Source of the DNA: Planctomycetota bacterium
GTDB lineage: Bacteria; Planctomycetota; Planctomycetia; Isosphaerales; Isosphaeraceae
Length of the DNA stretch: 11,151 nt
Direction: 5' to 3'
NCBI GenBank assembly: GCA_021778575.1
Contig: JAJYCH010000076.1
Span: forward strand, 1-11,151
Positions within the stretch are counted from its first letter, which is position 1. Each line of letters opens with the position of its first letter. Shown here piece after piece: positions 1 to 7,145 of this stretch. The notes beneath the pieces were generated by a model. That model had not been told where the DNA came from. It saw nothing but the letters and a program-made list of their open reading frames with translations, and made no database searches. Both the position numbers and the translations under genes were made by a program.

Positions 1-227
1 ATCCTCTGGCGGCGGTCCCCGACTCGGTCGACGCCGAGGATCTCGCCCGACAGATTGACGCGATCGAGGCGGGCCTGCATGGTTCCTCGACCACGCTCGC
101 CGAACTGGCCAGGCTTCGCGAGCAGGTCGGCGCGCTCGCCGACCGCGCGGCGTGGGTGGGTGATGAGAAGGCCCGAAAGCATTTGATTGATCGGGTCGCC
201 AAGCTCCTCGCCCGCGTCGGGGTCTGA
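1..227 (+). CDS. C-terminal end of an unrecognised protein (5' end outside window)
   Basis: An open frame enters from the left edge (first whole codon at position 3) and ends at TGA 225-227, giving 74 C-terminal residues. I do not recognise the family. The sequence is rich in Ala, Leu, Arg and Glu with regular heptad-like spacing (for example LARLREQVGALADRAA, then a final KHLIDRVAKLLARVGV). This suggests two or three amphipathic helices, as in a helical lid or coiled-coil tail. No membrane segment or sorting signal is visible. High GC and G/C-ending third positions match the planctomycete genes in this window, so it is very probably a real gene end. A chaperone-like helical tail is one possibility, but nothing here proves it. 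Confidence 0.65.
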   Translation, partial: PLAAVPDSVDAEDLARQIDAIEAGLHGSSTTLAELARLREQVGALADRAAWVGDEKARKHLIDRVAKLLARVGV

Positions 228-314
228 ACCGCTCAGGAACAGCCGGTCGTCCTGGTTCGGAAGCAGCGGAGATCGGCGTTAGACCCCGATCGCGCCGCGT
301 TGATCGATCGAATC

Positions 315-368
315 GTTCCGTCGCGACCGGCCCGAGAATCGATCCGACTCGTTGTTCCGTCGCGACCG
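315..368. repeat. Two copies of a 15-base direct repeat, 39 bases apart
   Basis: GTTCCGTCGCGACCG occurs exactly at 315-329 and 354-368. Each copy contains the palindrome TCGCGA. The flanking bases are only loosely similar. With two copies it could be a binding site pair or chance in GC-rich DNA. Confidence 0.45.
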
Positions 369-607
369 TTGCGATCCGCGAGTCATGGCGAGGTTCTGCT
401 CCGAATCGCTCCAGAATATCTTCGAGTCGGTCCGATTTGAACAGATAAGGATTACAAGGATCTCCGGAAGTCGGGCGGATGCCTGGCTTTGATCAAGGAT
501 GGTTCGATCAAGAGGATTGACCTCGCTCGTGGGTGATTGGTGTGCGTCAAGCGATTCGGGAAGTTTCCTCGAAGCGAGATTCACACATGTTGTTATCACT
601 TTACGAG

Positions 608-635
608 TTGATTTGGTCAATTCGTCGGGTAAATT
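608..635 (+). promoter_or_regulatory. Weak sigma70-like promoter candidate for the 688 gene
   Basis: TTGATT (608-613) and TAAATT (630-635) are separated by 16 bases. Each matches four of six consensus positions. Transcription would start near 642, leaving a leader of about 45 nt. The surrounding region is locally AT-rich. This is a pattern match only. Confidence 0.3.
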
Positions 636-687
636 CTCTTGAATTGCTCGATCTTCCATCCATCGATAAAGCCCAGGCGGAACCTAA

Positions 688-3066
688 ATGAACACTCGCG
701 AATTGTCCTTGACGACGAGGGCGACCGAAGGATTGAGAAAAGTCGCCCGGACGACCCGGCACCGGCGGAATCTCGCGATCGATTCGCTGCAATTGCTCGA
801 AGGTCGTCAGTTGATGGCGGCATTCTCGGTTTCGTACTCGGCCACCGTGCCGGTTCAGACGACCGATTATTCGATCCCGACTTCGCTTCCCAAGTTCGAC
901 CCGACTCTGGGAACCTTGAACTCGGTGGACTTGACCTTCTCGACGAGCGGCAGCCAGCAGGGAACGTTGACGAACGTGGCCAGCGGCCCCGAGACGTTCA
1001 CTTTTCAGGAGACGGTCAACGTCTCGCTCACCGATAATTCGAACACGACTTTGTTGTCGCCGAACTTGACCGCATCGCAGACTTACGTTTTCGTCGCGCC
1101 GAATACGCCGACGGCGTTTGGACCCTACTCACCGTCGTCGAGCACGAGCAGCGAATACACCAGCGGCCCGATCTTCAACGAATTCGATTCGGGGCCTGGT
1201 AACCTTCCGTTGAACGTGACGACGCTGACCTCCACGGTCACCACCGGCGGCGGCGGAAATATCCGGAGCATTCTGACGACAACCGCGGGCGCGACCGCGA
1301 CGGTTACCTACAACTACACAGCCACTCCGGTGACCCTCTCGGGCAATGTCTACGAGGATCAGCAAGGGACTGGAGCCCTGGCTCCCGGCGATCCACCCAT
1401 TCCCGGCACGACGATCGAACTCCTGAGTTCGACCGGCTCGACCATCGCCACAACGACCACGGCGAGCAACGGCGCTTACTCGTTCACGACCACGGCGGCC
1501 GGCACCCCGATCCTCCCCGGTAACTACACCATCGAGGAGATCCAGCCGACCGGGTATCTTCAGGGCACCAATACCGTTGGCACCGTCAACGGCGTGACCA
1601 CCGGGATTCTCTCCGGCGTGGATCGCATCAGTTCGATCGTTCTGACTTCGGGACAGAACAGTATCGGCAACAACTTCGGCGAACTCCTTCCCGTGAGCCT
1701 CTCGGGCAACGTCTATGACGACCTGAAGAACTCGGGCTCGATCGCTCCCGGCGACCTGCCGATCGGTGGAGTTCTCCTGAGCCTGGTGGACGCCTCGGGC
1801 ACGACCGTCGCGACGACTCTGACCAACAATCTCGGGGCGTATTACTTCACGACGACATCGAGTGGCGCGCCCCTGACTCCTCAGACCTACACCATCAACG
1901 AAACCCAGCCGATTCCCTACCTCCAGGGGAGTAACACGGTTGGAACGGTCAACGGTGTGCCCACCGGCTCCCTCACCGGTCTGGACCAGATCGGTGACAT
2001 TATTCTGAAATCGGGTCAGAGCAGCTTCGGCAATAACTTCGGCGAGGTTCTGCCGGTTACTCTCTCGGGAACGGTTTACGAAGACGTGAACCGGACCGGC
2101 TCTATCACCCCGGGCGACCTGCCTATCCCGGGCACGGTGGTCACCCTCTTCACCCCGGGTGGTCCGGTCGCGACGACCACGACCAACGCCTTTGGCGTTT
2201 ACTCGTTCACAACAGGCATCAACGGTGCCCCGCTCCGGCCTGATACGTACACGATCGTCGAGACGCAGCCGGCCGGTTTTGTCCAGGGGACTAACTCGAT
2301 CGGCACGGTCAACGGCGTGCCCGACGGCACGATGCCGGTTCAGGATATCTTCACCTCGATCGGCCTCAACTCCGGCCAGAGCGGCTTCAACTACAATTTC
2401 GGCGAGATCCGGGTTGCTCCGTCTCCGGTCGTGACGACGGTTGATCGTTTCGGCGTCCACAACCAACCGACGATCATCTATCTCGCCTTCAGCACACCGC
2501 TGGATCCGACCTCGGCTCAGAACGTGGCCAACTATCAGATCCTCGGTCCGACCGATTCCAAGGGTCCCGCGCTGGTGCCGATCGAATCGGCACACTATGA
2601 TCCGGCCACCCGGTCTGTAACACTCAAACTGGGTGAACGGCTCCAGGTGCATCATCCGTACACCTTGACTGTCACCGGCCTGACGAGCACGACAGGCTCA
2701 CCGTTGGTTGGCAGCAATGGTATGGTGGGAAGCCCCTACGTGACGACGTTGAACCGGGCTGTTCTGGCCGGCTTCACCGACATTTACGGAACCTTTATTC
2801 CGATCAATCACGGTCAGCTCTATCCGGCGGCGGCGACGGCGGGCTACAAGCTGAAACGCTTCAATCCCCCCGCCAAGCTGGGGCCGTTCGCTCCGGCGAA
2901 TCAGGCCGCATATCAAGTCGCGACTTCACCTTCAGGCGAGATTGCTCCGATCGCGCTCAAGGGTCGCAAGCCGCTGCCGCCCGCCATCGGGCTCAAGACG
3001 CCCGCCAGGCCTCCCCTGCCTTTGCCGGTCGCGATCAAAAAGGTGAAGCATCACGCCACGGCTTGA
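688..3066 (+). CDS. Large exported surface protein: choice-of-anchor-E-like domain, three SdrD_B-like repeats, Ig-like domain
   Basis: The 792-residue protein is probably cell-surface or extracellular. The ATG at 688 follows an AGGCGG ribosome-binding site (675-680). The N-terminus is basic, and residues 37-43 (LEGRQLM) resemble the LEPR-XLL-type motif at the N-terminus of many large exported planctomycete proteins. Residues 45-210 form an all-beta Thr/Ser-rich domain homologous to the ectodomain of the next gene (choice-of-anchor E type). Residues 215-335, 336-456 and 457-577 are three SdrD_B/CnaB-like repeats of exactly 121 residues, each with SGxVYxD near the start, a TNExxP-like ETQP segment, GTVNGV and a final NFGE. 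Residues 583-690 resemble a bacterial Ig-like (Big_5/SbsA) domain. The C-terminus (about 760-792) is Pro/Lys-rich and basic, with no PEP-CTERM or LPXTG signal. Domain names are by eye; an adhesive or structural role is inferred. Confidence 0.85.
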   Translation: MNTRELSLTTRATEGLRKVARTTRHRRNLAIDSLQLLEGRQLMAAFSVSYSATVPVQTTDYSIPTSLPKFDPTLGTLNSVDLTFSTSGSQQGTLTNVASGPETFTFQETVNVSLTDNSNTTLLSPNLTASQTYVFVAPNTPTAFGPYSPSSSTSSEYTSGPIFNEFDSGPGNLPLNVTTLTSTVTTGGGGNIRSILTTTAGATATVTYNYTATPVTLSGNVYEDQQGTGALAPGDPPIPGTTIELLSSTGSTIATTTTASNGAYSFTTTAAGTPILPGNYTIEEIQPTGYLQGTNTVGTVNGVTTGILSGVDRISSIVLTSGQNSIGNNFGELLPVSLSGNVYDDLKNSGSIAPGDLPIGGVLLSLVDASGTTVATTLTNNLGAYYFTTTSSGAPLTPQTYTINETQPIPYLQGSNTVGTVNGVPTGSLTGLDQIGDIILKSGQSSFGNNFGEVLPVTLSGTVYEDVNRTGSITPGDLPIPGTVVTLFTPGGPVATTTTNAFGVYSFTTGINGAPLRPDTYTIVETQPAGFVQGTNSIGTVNGVPDGTMPVQDIFTSIGLNSGQSGFNYNFGEIRVAPSPVVTTVDRFGVHNQPTIIYLAFSTPLDPTSAQNVANYQILGPTDSKGPALVPIESAHYDPATRSVTLKLGERLQVHHPYTLTVTGLTSTTGSPLVGSNGMVGSPYVTTLNRAVLAGFTDIYGTFIPINHGQLYPAAATAGYKLKRFNPPAKLGPFAPANQAAYQVATSPSGEIAPIALKGRKPLPPAIGLKTPARPPLPLPVAIKKVKHHATA
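1330..2418 (+). repeat. Three in-frame tandem 363-base repeats encoding SdrD_B-like domains
   Basis: Units are 1330-1692, 1693-2055 and 2056-2418, each exactly 363 bases (121 codons). All begin with (V)xLSGxVY, carry PGDxPI about 20 residues in, a NxGxYxFTT turn, the short motif QGxNxxGTVNGV, and end with NFGE followed by the next unit. The constant length without indels, despite many substitutions, points to old duplication under length constraint. In SdrD_B/CnaB domains the acidic loops often bind calcium. No Lys is seen in the first strand where isopeptide-forming CnaB domains have one. Confidence 0.9.
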
Positions 3067-3125
3067 CCAATTGGAATCGGTGGGTTGCAACGGTAACCAA
3101 TCGGTCAATCGAAACGCCATCCATT

Positions 3126-3173
3126 CCTCGGGGTCGATCGATCCAATCGGTCGGTCCCGAGGTTTATTTCGTT
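3126..3173 (+). terminator. Rho-independent terminator of the 688-3066 gene
   Basis: Bases 3126-3141 pair with 3147-3162 to form an uninterrupted 16-bp stem that includes three G-U wobbles. The outer arm is CCTCGGG with CCCGAGG and the loop is five bases (TCCAA). A T-rich run, TTTATTTCGTT, follows at once. It lies 60 bases after the stop codon. Confidence 0.75.
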
Positions 3174-3312
3174 AAAAAACGAGTGTCCAGGTAGTTTGAG
3201 CGAGGAAAGCCGTGTTGATAAAAAGCATCATGGTGATTCGGAAATGAGCCGGATAATCGACGCTTGTTGTTTCTGGGAAACGATTTGGTTGAATTTATTG
3301 ACAAGTCTTCTC

Positions 3313-3328
3313 TGATCTTCTCAGATCA
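3313..3328. repeat. Short inverted repeat upstream of the PEP-CTERM gene
   Basis: TGATCT (3313-3318) and AGATCA (3323-3328) are perfect inverted arms around TCTC. They lie about 20 bases upstream of the -35 box at 3350 and 10 bases after a TTGACA hexamer (3298-3303). The position suits an operator, but no regulator is identified. Confidence 0.35.
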
Positions 3329-3349
3329 ATTCGGTGCGCGATCCGTTTC

Positions 3350-3378
3350 TTGTGACGGGGGGTTCCATGTGTTAGAGT
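3350..3378 (+). promoter_or_regulatory. Promoter of the PEP-CTERM gene (extended -10)
   Basis: TTGTGA (3350-3355) and TAGAGT (3373-3378) are separated by exactly 17 bases, with a TG at 3370-3371 that forms an extended -10 element. Transcription would start near 3385. That is downstream of the GTG at 3380 and supports translation from ATG 3431. Confidence 0.55.
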
Positions 3379-3430
3379 CGTGAGGTATTTCGAGCAAGAC
3401 GTGCTGGTTCACTGGAGGGATTTCACACCA

Positions 3431-4132
3431 ATGTTTTTCACCTCGCGTCCTCTCGGCCCAATGGTCCTGGGGCTTCTCCTGCTGACTGTTGTTTCGTCGG
3501 CAAGTGGTTCCTATGTCACCCAGACAACATCGGTTTCTGTACCGCAAACGACGACCGATTTCACCACTTTCGTCGCTGCTTCAACCTTCGACTCCTCGCT
3601 GGGGACCCTGGCAAGCATCAGTATCAGCTTTACCGATTCTGCTAATATGCATGGTTTTGTTCAGAACACCTCCGCCTCGGCCCAAAAATTCACGGTGACC
3701 GAGGACTCGAAGGTTAGCCTCTCCTACGGCGCCTCGACTCTGCTCACAAACGACCTGACTATCCAGCAGTCGTACACTAATCTCGGGCCAACGCAGTCGG
3801 CCCAGTTCGCTGTTTCCAACCCCGTCGGTTCGGCCGGTCCGATGACGATCTCGTCGGGTCCGCTGTTCGACGCTTTTCTTCAGCCCTCGTCGAACGTGAT
3901 GTTGACCTTCTCGACCCTGACGTCCACGACGGTTGTTGGTGGTGGTGGCAATATCTCGACCGGAATCTACTCGACGGCAGCTGCGACGTTCACGATCGAT
4001 TACCTCTACACACCGTTCGCCTCGGTTCCCGAACCGTCCAGCCTGGCCATGACGCTCATCGGCGGAATGGCTTTGCTGACGACCGGCTACTGGAGTCGTC
4101 GAAATCGCCGTCGCTCAGCCGACACGAACTGA
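3431..4132 (+). CDS. PEP-CTERM sorted protein with choice-of-anchor-E-like ectodomain
   Basis: The 233-residue secreted precursor starts at ATG 3431, preceded by GGAGGG (3414-3419), rather than at the in-frame GTG 3380, which lies upstream of the likely transcription start. Residues 1-27 are a signal peptide (hydrophobic LGLLLLTVVSSASGS core). The ectodomain is beta-rich, Ser/Thr-rich and matches the anchor-E-like domain of the preceding gene: FDSSLGTL at residue 53 and TLTST followed by GGGGNI from residue 162 have the same 109-residue spacing as in the paralogue. The C-terminus is a textbook PEP-CTERM tripartite signal: VPEP at 199-202, a hydrophobic helix to about 219, and the basic cluster RRNRRR at 223-228. 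In this family an exosortase removes the signal and the protein is exported to the surface or matrix. No exosortase gene is in the window. Confidence 0.9.
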   Translation: MFFTSRPLGPMVLGLLLLTVVSSASGSYVTQTTSVSVPQTTTDFTTFVAASTFDSSLGTLASISISFTDSANMHGFVQNTSASAQKFTVTEDSKVSLSYGASTLLTNDLTIQQSYTNLGPTQSAQFAVSNPVGSAGPMTISSGPLFDAFLQPSSNVMLTFSTLTSTTVVGGGGNISTGIYSTAAATFTIDYLYTPFASVPEPSSLAMTLIGGMALLTTGYWSRRNRRRSADTN

Positions 4133-4157
4133 TATTTTTTTTCCAACCAACCATTCC

Positions 4158-4196
4158 GGGCCAGGCTCGATTATTCGGGCCTGGCCCAGTTTTGTT
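4158..4196 (+). terminator. Terminator hairpin of the PEP-CTERM gene, overlapping the aroC 3' end
   Basis: GGGCCAGGC (4158-4166) pairs with GCCTGGCCC (4179-4187). The stem continues through T-G, C-G, G-C and A-T pairs to a TTAT loop (4171-4174), 13 bp in all, followed by AGTTTTGTT. Bases 4171-4173 are the aroC stop codon read from the other strand, so one arm plus the loop lies within aroC. On the minus strand the hairpin is not followed by a T-tract, so it looks directional. Confidence 0.7.
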
Positions 4197-5337
4197 CCAG
4201 GTGGCGGCGATTCAGTTCGAGAATCGCGTTCATCGAGGCCTGAATGGCCGCCAAGCTTGTCCCGACGTAGCGCTCGATCAGAGCGGCGGCGACCTCGAAG
4301 GCCACGACGTTCTCGACGATCACGCTGGCCGCCGGCACGGCGCAGACGTCCGACCGCTCGTAAGCCGCAGGTCGGGGTTGCTTGGTCGCCATGTCGACCG
4401 ACGGACCTCGTGAGGCAAGCGTGCTGATCGGCTTCTTCGAGGCTCGGACGATGATCGCCTCGCCGTTCGACGTTCCGCCCTCGATACCGCCGGCGTTGTT
4501 CGTCGGCCGACGAAAGCCCAGGCGACGGTCACCCTGGTCGTGCTCACTCTCGTAAGCGATCGGGTCCATGACCTTCGAGCCCGGCCGCCGGGCCGCTTCC
4601 ACCCCCAGGCCGATCTCCACCGCCTTGATGGCCTGGATGCTCATGACCGCCAGGGCGAGCCTCGCGTCGAGCTTCCGATCCCACTGAGCGTGCGAACCAA
4701 GACCGATCGGGCAGCCGAGGACAACCGCCTCGACCACGCCGCCCAGGGTGTCACCCTTCGATTTCGCCTCATCGATCGCGGCGATCATCGCCGGGTCGTT
4801 GCTCGGTGCCAAGGTATAGACCGGGCTGGCGTCGCGGGCGGCCGGTTCGAAGGCGACCTCGGGATAAGTGGGGCCGACCACTCCGCCGATCTCGCGGACG
4901 TAGCCGAAGACCTCGATCCCGACCTCACGCAGCAGTAACTTCGCCAGAGCCCCGACGGCGACCCGCAAGGCGGTTTCGCGAGCACTGGCCCGTTCGAGGA
5001 CCTGGCGAATCCCGGTCTGGTAACTGATCGAACCGGCCAGGTCGATATGGCCCCCTCGGGGGCTCGGCGGCTCCTGGAGCCGTTCGAGCTTGGCGTCGTT
5101 GTTGATCAGTCGGAGCGTGATCGGAGCACCGCTGGTGACACCGTGGTACGTTCCCGACTCGACGATGACCCGATCGGTTTCCAGGGTCTGGCGCTTCCCT
5201 CGACCGTAACCCCCTTGGCGGCGTTGGAGTTCGCGGTTGATAAATTCGGCGTCGAGCGTGATTCCCGACGGGAACCCTTCGACGATCGCCGTCAGGGCGG
5301 GCCCGTGCGACTCGCCGGCGGTCAGGTAGCGGAGCAT
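4171..5337 (-). CDS. aroC: Chorismate synthase
   Basis: This 388-residue cytoplasmic enzyme converts 5-enolpyruvylshikimate-3-phosphate to chorismate, the last step of the shikimate pathway, using reduced FMN. The family signatures are all present: GESHG at 8-12, GRGKRQ at 45-50, the ERASARETA segment at 115-123, RRPTNNAGGIEGG at 276-288 followed by SNGE, and RSDVCAVPAASVIVE at 328-342. Length and the insert pattern fit the longer (about 390-residue) bacterial type rather than the shorter E. coli type. ATG is at 5337-5335, one base after the purC stop, so translation is probably coupled to purC. The upstream GGAAG is a modest ribosome-binding site. The stop codon sits in the loop of the terminator of the convergent PEP-CTERM gene. 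Confidence 0.97.
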   Translation of the reverse strand: MLRYLTAGESHGPALTAIVEGFPSGITLDAEFINRELQRRQGGYGRGKRQTLETDRVIVESGTYHGVTSGAPITLRLINNDAKLERLQEPPSPRGGHIDLAGSISYQTGIRQVLERASARETALRVAVGALAKLLLREVGIEVFGYVREIGGVVGPTYPEVAFEPAARDASPVYTLAPSNDPAMIAAIDEAKSKGDTLGGVVEAVVLGCPIGLGSHAQWDRKLDARLALAVMSIQAIKAVEIGLGVEAARRPGSKVMDPIAYESEHDQGDRRLGFRRPTNNAGGIEGGTSNGEAIIVRASKKPISTLASRGPSVDMATKQPRPAAYERSDVCAVPAASVIVENVVAFEVAAALIERYVGTSLAAIQASMNAILELNRRHLEQNWARPE

Positions 5338-5338
5338 G

Positions 5339-6226
5339 TCACTTCCAGGGAAACGGTTGGCCGGTCAGGGTCTCAGACGCTTGGATGTATTTCGCTCGGG
5401 TCTTCGCGACCACATCGTCGGGCAAGGTCGGCGGAGGGCTCGACTTATCCCAACCCGAGGCATCGAGCCAATCACGAACAAACTGCTTGTCAAACGACGG
5501 CTGAGGTCCGCCGGGTCGATAAGTCTCTTGAGGCCAGTAGCGCGAGCTGTCGGGGGTCAGAACCTCGTCGATCAGGAGGAGCCGGCCCGTTTTCCGATCG
5601 AGGCCGAACTCGAATTTCGTATCGGCGATGATCAGTCCCTGGGAATCGGCGTGCTCCGAGGCCCGGGAATAGAGATCGATGCTCAGGCGGGCCAGCTCGA
5701 CCGCCAGCTCGCGACCGATGGCGTCGGCCATCTGGCTGAACGGGATATTTTCGTCATGCCCGGATTCAGCTTTGGTCGCGGGCGTGAAAATGAACTCGGG
5801 AAGCAGAGCCGATTCAACCAGACCTCTCGGCATCGGAATCCCGCAGGCCGTTCCCTTCCACTGGTACTCGCGCCAGGCGCTTCCCGAGAGATAGCCCCGG
5901 ACCACGCATTCGAATGGGATGACCTCGCACTTCCGGGCGATCATCACCCGGCCCACCAGTTCGTCGCGAACTTCGGGCGTGAGGTCCAGTCCCGCGTCGT
6001 CGATCTCGGTCGAGATCAAGTGGTGAGAGACATCCAGCCGTTCGAACCAGAACTTACTGATCCCCGTGAGGACCCGCCCCTTGTCGGGGATTCCGTTGGG
6101 CAAGACCCAGTCGTACGCGCTGATCCGGTCGGTGGCGACCAGGAGCAGACGGTCGCCGAGATCGTAAACGTCGCGGACCTTGCCCCGACGAACCGGCCGA
6201 TCGAGGCTCGACTCCAGAAACGCCAC
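5339..6226 (-). CDS. purC: Phosphoribosylaminoimidazole-succinocarboxamide (SAICAR) synthase
   Basis: This 295-residue cytoplasmic enzyme of de novo purine synthesis joins CAIR and aspartate with ATP to form SAICAR. Visible family motifs are GKVRDVY at 15-21, DRISAYDW at 33-40, the [12 protein letters not shown] segment at 101-112 followed by SGSAW, the signature [19 protein letters not shown] at 143-161, ADTKFEFG at 201-208, and [12 protein letters not shown] at 220-231. Length matches the roughly 300-residue stand-alone form, similar to yeast Ade1, rather than the shorter 235-residue E. coli type. The start is GTG at 6226-6224 with GGAG eight bases upstream. It is followed after one base by aroC and preceded at 117 bases by the DUF1080 gene, so it could be the middle gene of a transcript or carry its own promoter. 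Confidence 0.97.
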   Translation of the reverse strand: MAFLESSLDRPVRRGKVRDVYDLGDRLLLVATDRISAYDWVLPNGIPDKGRVLTGISKFWFERLDVSHHLISTEIDDAGLDLTPEVRDELVGRVMIARKCEVIPFECVVRGYLSGSAWREYQWKGTACGIPMPRGLVESALLPEFIFTPATKAESGHDENIPFSQMADAIGRELAVELARLSIDLYSRASEHADSQGLIIADTKFEFGLDRKTGRLLLIDEVLTPDSSRYWPQETYRPGGPQPSFDKQFVRDWLDASGWDKSSPPPTLPDDVVAKTRAKYIQASETLTGQPFPWK

Positions 6227-6343
6227 GCCTCGATCTCCGTAGAGGATGAACTTCCGCCCTGCCGCGATTCACTCGACTTTATCCCAATTCCGGTTCGACC
6301 CACAAGGCCGATGGCTCGGCTCGGCCTCACCGTCGAGCCCGGT

Positions 6344-6976
6344 TCAAGGCTCGGTCTGGATCTGGATCTGGCGAAATCGCACCGGTTTTCCTTCGGATTG
6401 CCAGGCGATCGGCCCCTGGGCGGGCGTGGCTTTCTCTCCTCGGGCGACCTCGACCCCATTGAGAATCGCCACGACCGTGCCGCCCCGGCTGATCACCTTG
6501 ACCTTGTTCCACTCGCCGACCGGTTTGACGGCGGCTTTCTGCGCGATTGGGTTCGATTGGGACTCGATGGTCGAACCTCCCAAGGCGAAAATCGCGCCCG
6601 GGTCGGCCTGATCGAGCTGGACCTGGACGCAGTCGGGCCAGACCCTCGGCGGACCGTTCAAGAACAGGAGGAGGCCGCTGTTTCCCCGGAAATCGGCGTC
6701 GGACTTGAGATCAGCGGGTCGATCGAAGCGATATTCAAAGGTGAGGGTGAAATCACGATAAGAAGTTCGCGTCGCGAAGTAGCCGAGCGGCTTGCCCGAG
6801 AGCCGGACCTCACCCCCTTCGATCGTCAGGGAGTCAGGCGTCAGGCCAACAAGGTTGAACTGGTTAGGTTGGGTTCCTTTTACGAGGGGAGCCGGGTCGC
6901 CGCCCAAGGCTCGGCCTGTCACGTTTCCAACGACGAGGAACCCGATCATCAGTCCGGCCAGAAATCGTCGTATCAT
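6344..6976 (-). CDS. Exported DUF1080 (3-keto-disaccharide hydrolase-like) protein
   Basis: The 210-residue protein is predicted to be secreted. The start is ATG 6976-6974, preceded by GGAG with seven bases of spacing. An in-frame ATG at 7108 would add 44 residues before the signal peptide and lies upstream of the candidate promoter. Residues 1-26 are a signal peptide (basic IRR, hydrophobic FLAGLMIGFLVVGNV, then GRALGG) with no lipobox Cys. The rest is a concanavalin-A-like DUF1080 domain: YRDFTLTFEYR at 73-83, NSGLLLF at 99-105, WPDCVQVQL at 113-121, GEWNKVKV at 154-161, NGVEV at 173-177, and GPIAWQSEGKPVRF at 188-201. This family is named for hydrolysis of 3-keto-disaccharides and is greatly expanded in planctomycetes. 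The substrate of this copy is unknown. Confidence 0.88.
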   Translation of the reverse strand: MIRRFLAGLMIGFLVVGNVTGRALGGDPAPLVKGTQPNQFNLVGLTPDSLTIEGGEVRLSGKPLGYFATRTSYRDFTLTFEYRFDRPADLKSDADFRGNSGLLLFLNGPPRVWPDCVQVQLDQADPGAIFALGGSTIESQSNPIAQKAAVKPVGEWNKVKVISRGGTVVAILNGVEVARGEKATPAQGPIAWQSEGKPVRFRQIQIQTEP

Positions 6977-7064
6977 CAGGTCGCTCCGTCGAGAACGAGA
7001 CAGGTCGAATTCCTTCCCGAGTGTAACCCGACCCGTGATTTGTTCGCGAAGCCTCGATTCGAAA

Positions 7065-7095
7065 ATAATAGTGCTGGCCAAACCACGTCTGTCGA
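7065..7095 (-). promoter_or_regulatory. Promoter candidate for the DUF1080 gene (minus strand)
   Basis: On the minus strand, TCGACA (complement of 7090-7095, five of six matches) and TATTAT (complement of 7065-7070, five of six) are separated by 19 bases, slightly long. The start point near 7058 would give a leader of about 80 nt before ATG 6976. The 169-base divergent gap must also serve the DUF1549 gene, whose promoter I cannot place. Confidence 0.35.
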
Positions 7096-7145
7096 TGTAG
7101 TTTAACAACAGTTGGATAGTCGGCGACGACGCGGAGAATTTGCCG

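Larger units (their letters stand above)
228..687. other. 460-base intergenic region upstream of the surface-protein gene
   Basis: I see no convincing gene here. The left part (228-300) contains a 6-bp inverted repeat, GATCGG 271-276 with CCGATC 286-291, but no T-tract, so it is not a clear terminator for the preceding gene. The middle holds two copies of a 15-base direct repeat (listed separately) and two GATCAAG copies at 491-497 and 506-512. GC falls toward the right end, and a weak promoter candidate lies at 608-635. A 126-codon minus-strand frame (279-659) has no ribosome-binding site and an implausible composition, so I do not call it. Confidence 0.6.
3067..3430. other. 364-base intergenic region between the two anchor-E genes
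   Basis: From left to right it holds the 8-base palindrome CCAATTGG directly after the stop codon (3067-3074), a 10-base direct repeat CCAATCGGTC at 3097-3106 and 3143-3152 (the second inside the terminator hairpin), the terminator itself, an AT-rich stretch without coding signs, an inverted repeat at 3313-3328, and the promoter of the downstream gene. No RNA gene or small protein gene is evident. Confidence 0.6.

Noticed and set aside
279..659. 126-codon minus-strand open frame in the first intergenic region
   Set aside because: It has no ribosome-binding site and a low-complexity Arg/Ser/Asn-rich tail produced by the 15-base repeats, and it overlaps the likely promoter region of the 688 gene.
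1330..2418. Repeats considered as a CRISPR array or mobile-element repeats
   Set aside because: The 363-base units are in frame, diverged and encode protein domains. There are no short identical repeats with unique spacers anywhere in the window.
1129..2655. 508-codon open frame on the minus strand inside the surface-protein gene
   Set aside because: It is the antisense shadow of the repetitive GC-rich gene. Its translation is Arg/Gly/Asp-rich with no family resemblance, while the plus strand has clear domains, a ribosome-binding site and a terminator.
3380..3430. Upstream GTG start for the PEP-CTERM protein
   Set aside because: The GTG lies between the -10 box and the expected transcription start, and it would place 17 charged residues before the signal peptide. 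ATG 3431 has GGAGGG.
6306..6326. GGCCGA/TCGGCC inverted repeat after the DUF1080 stop as a terminator
   Set aside because: It has only a 6-bp stem with a 9-base loop and no T-tract on the minus strand, so termination is not supported.
5336..7105. 589-codon plus-strand open frame opposite purC and DUF1080
   Set aside because: The minus strand encodes unmistakable SAICAR synthase and DUF1080 motifs. The plus-strand translation has no recognisable domain and spans two genes and their spacer.
6977..7108. Upstream ATG (7108) for the DUF1080 protein
   Set aside because: It adds 44 mostly charged residues ahead of a clear signal peptide. ATG 6976 has its own GGAG, and the candidate promoter lies downstream of 7108.
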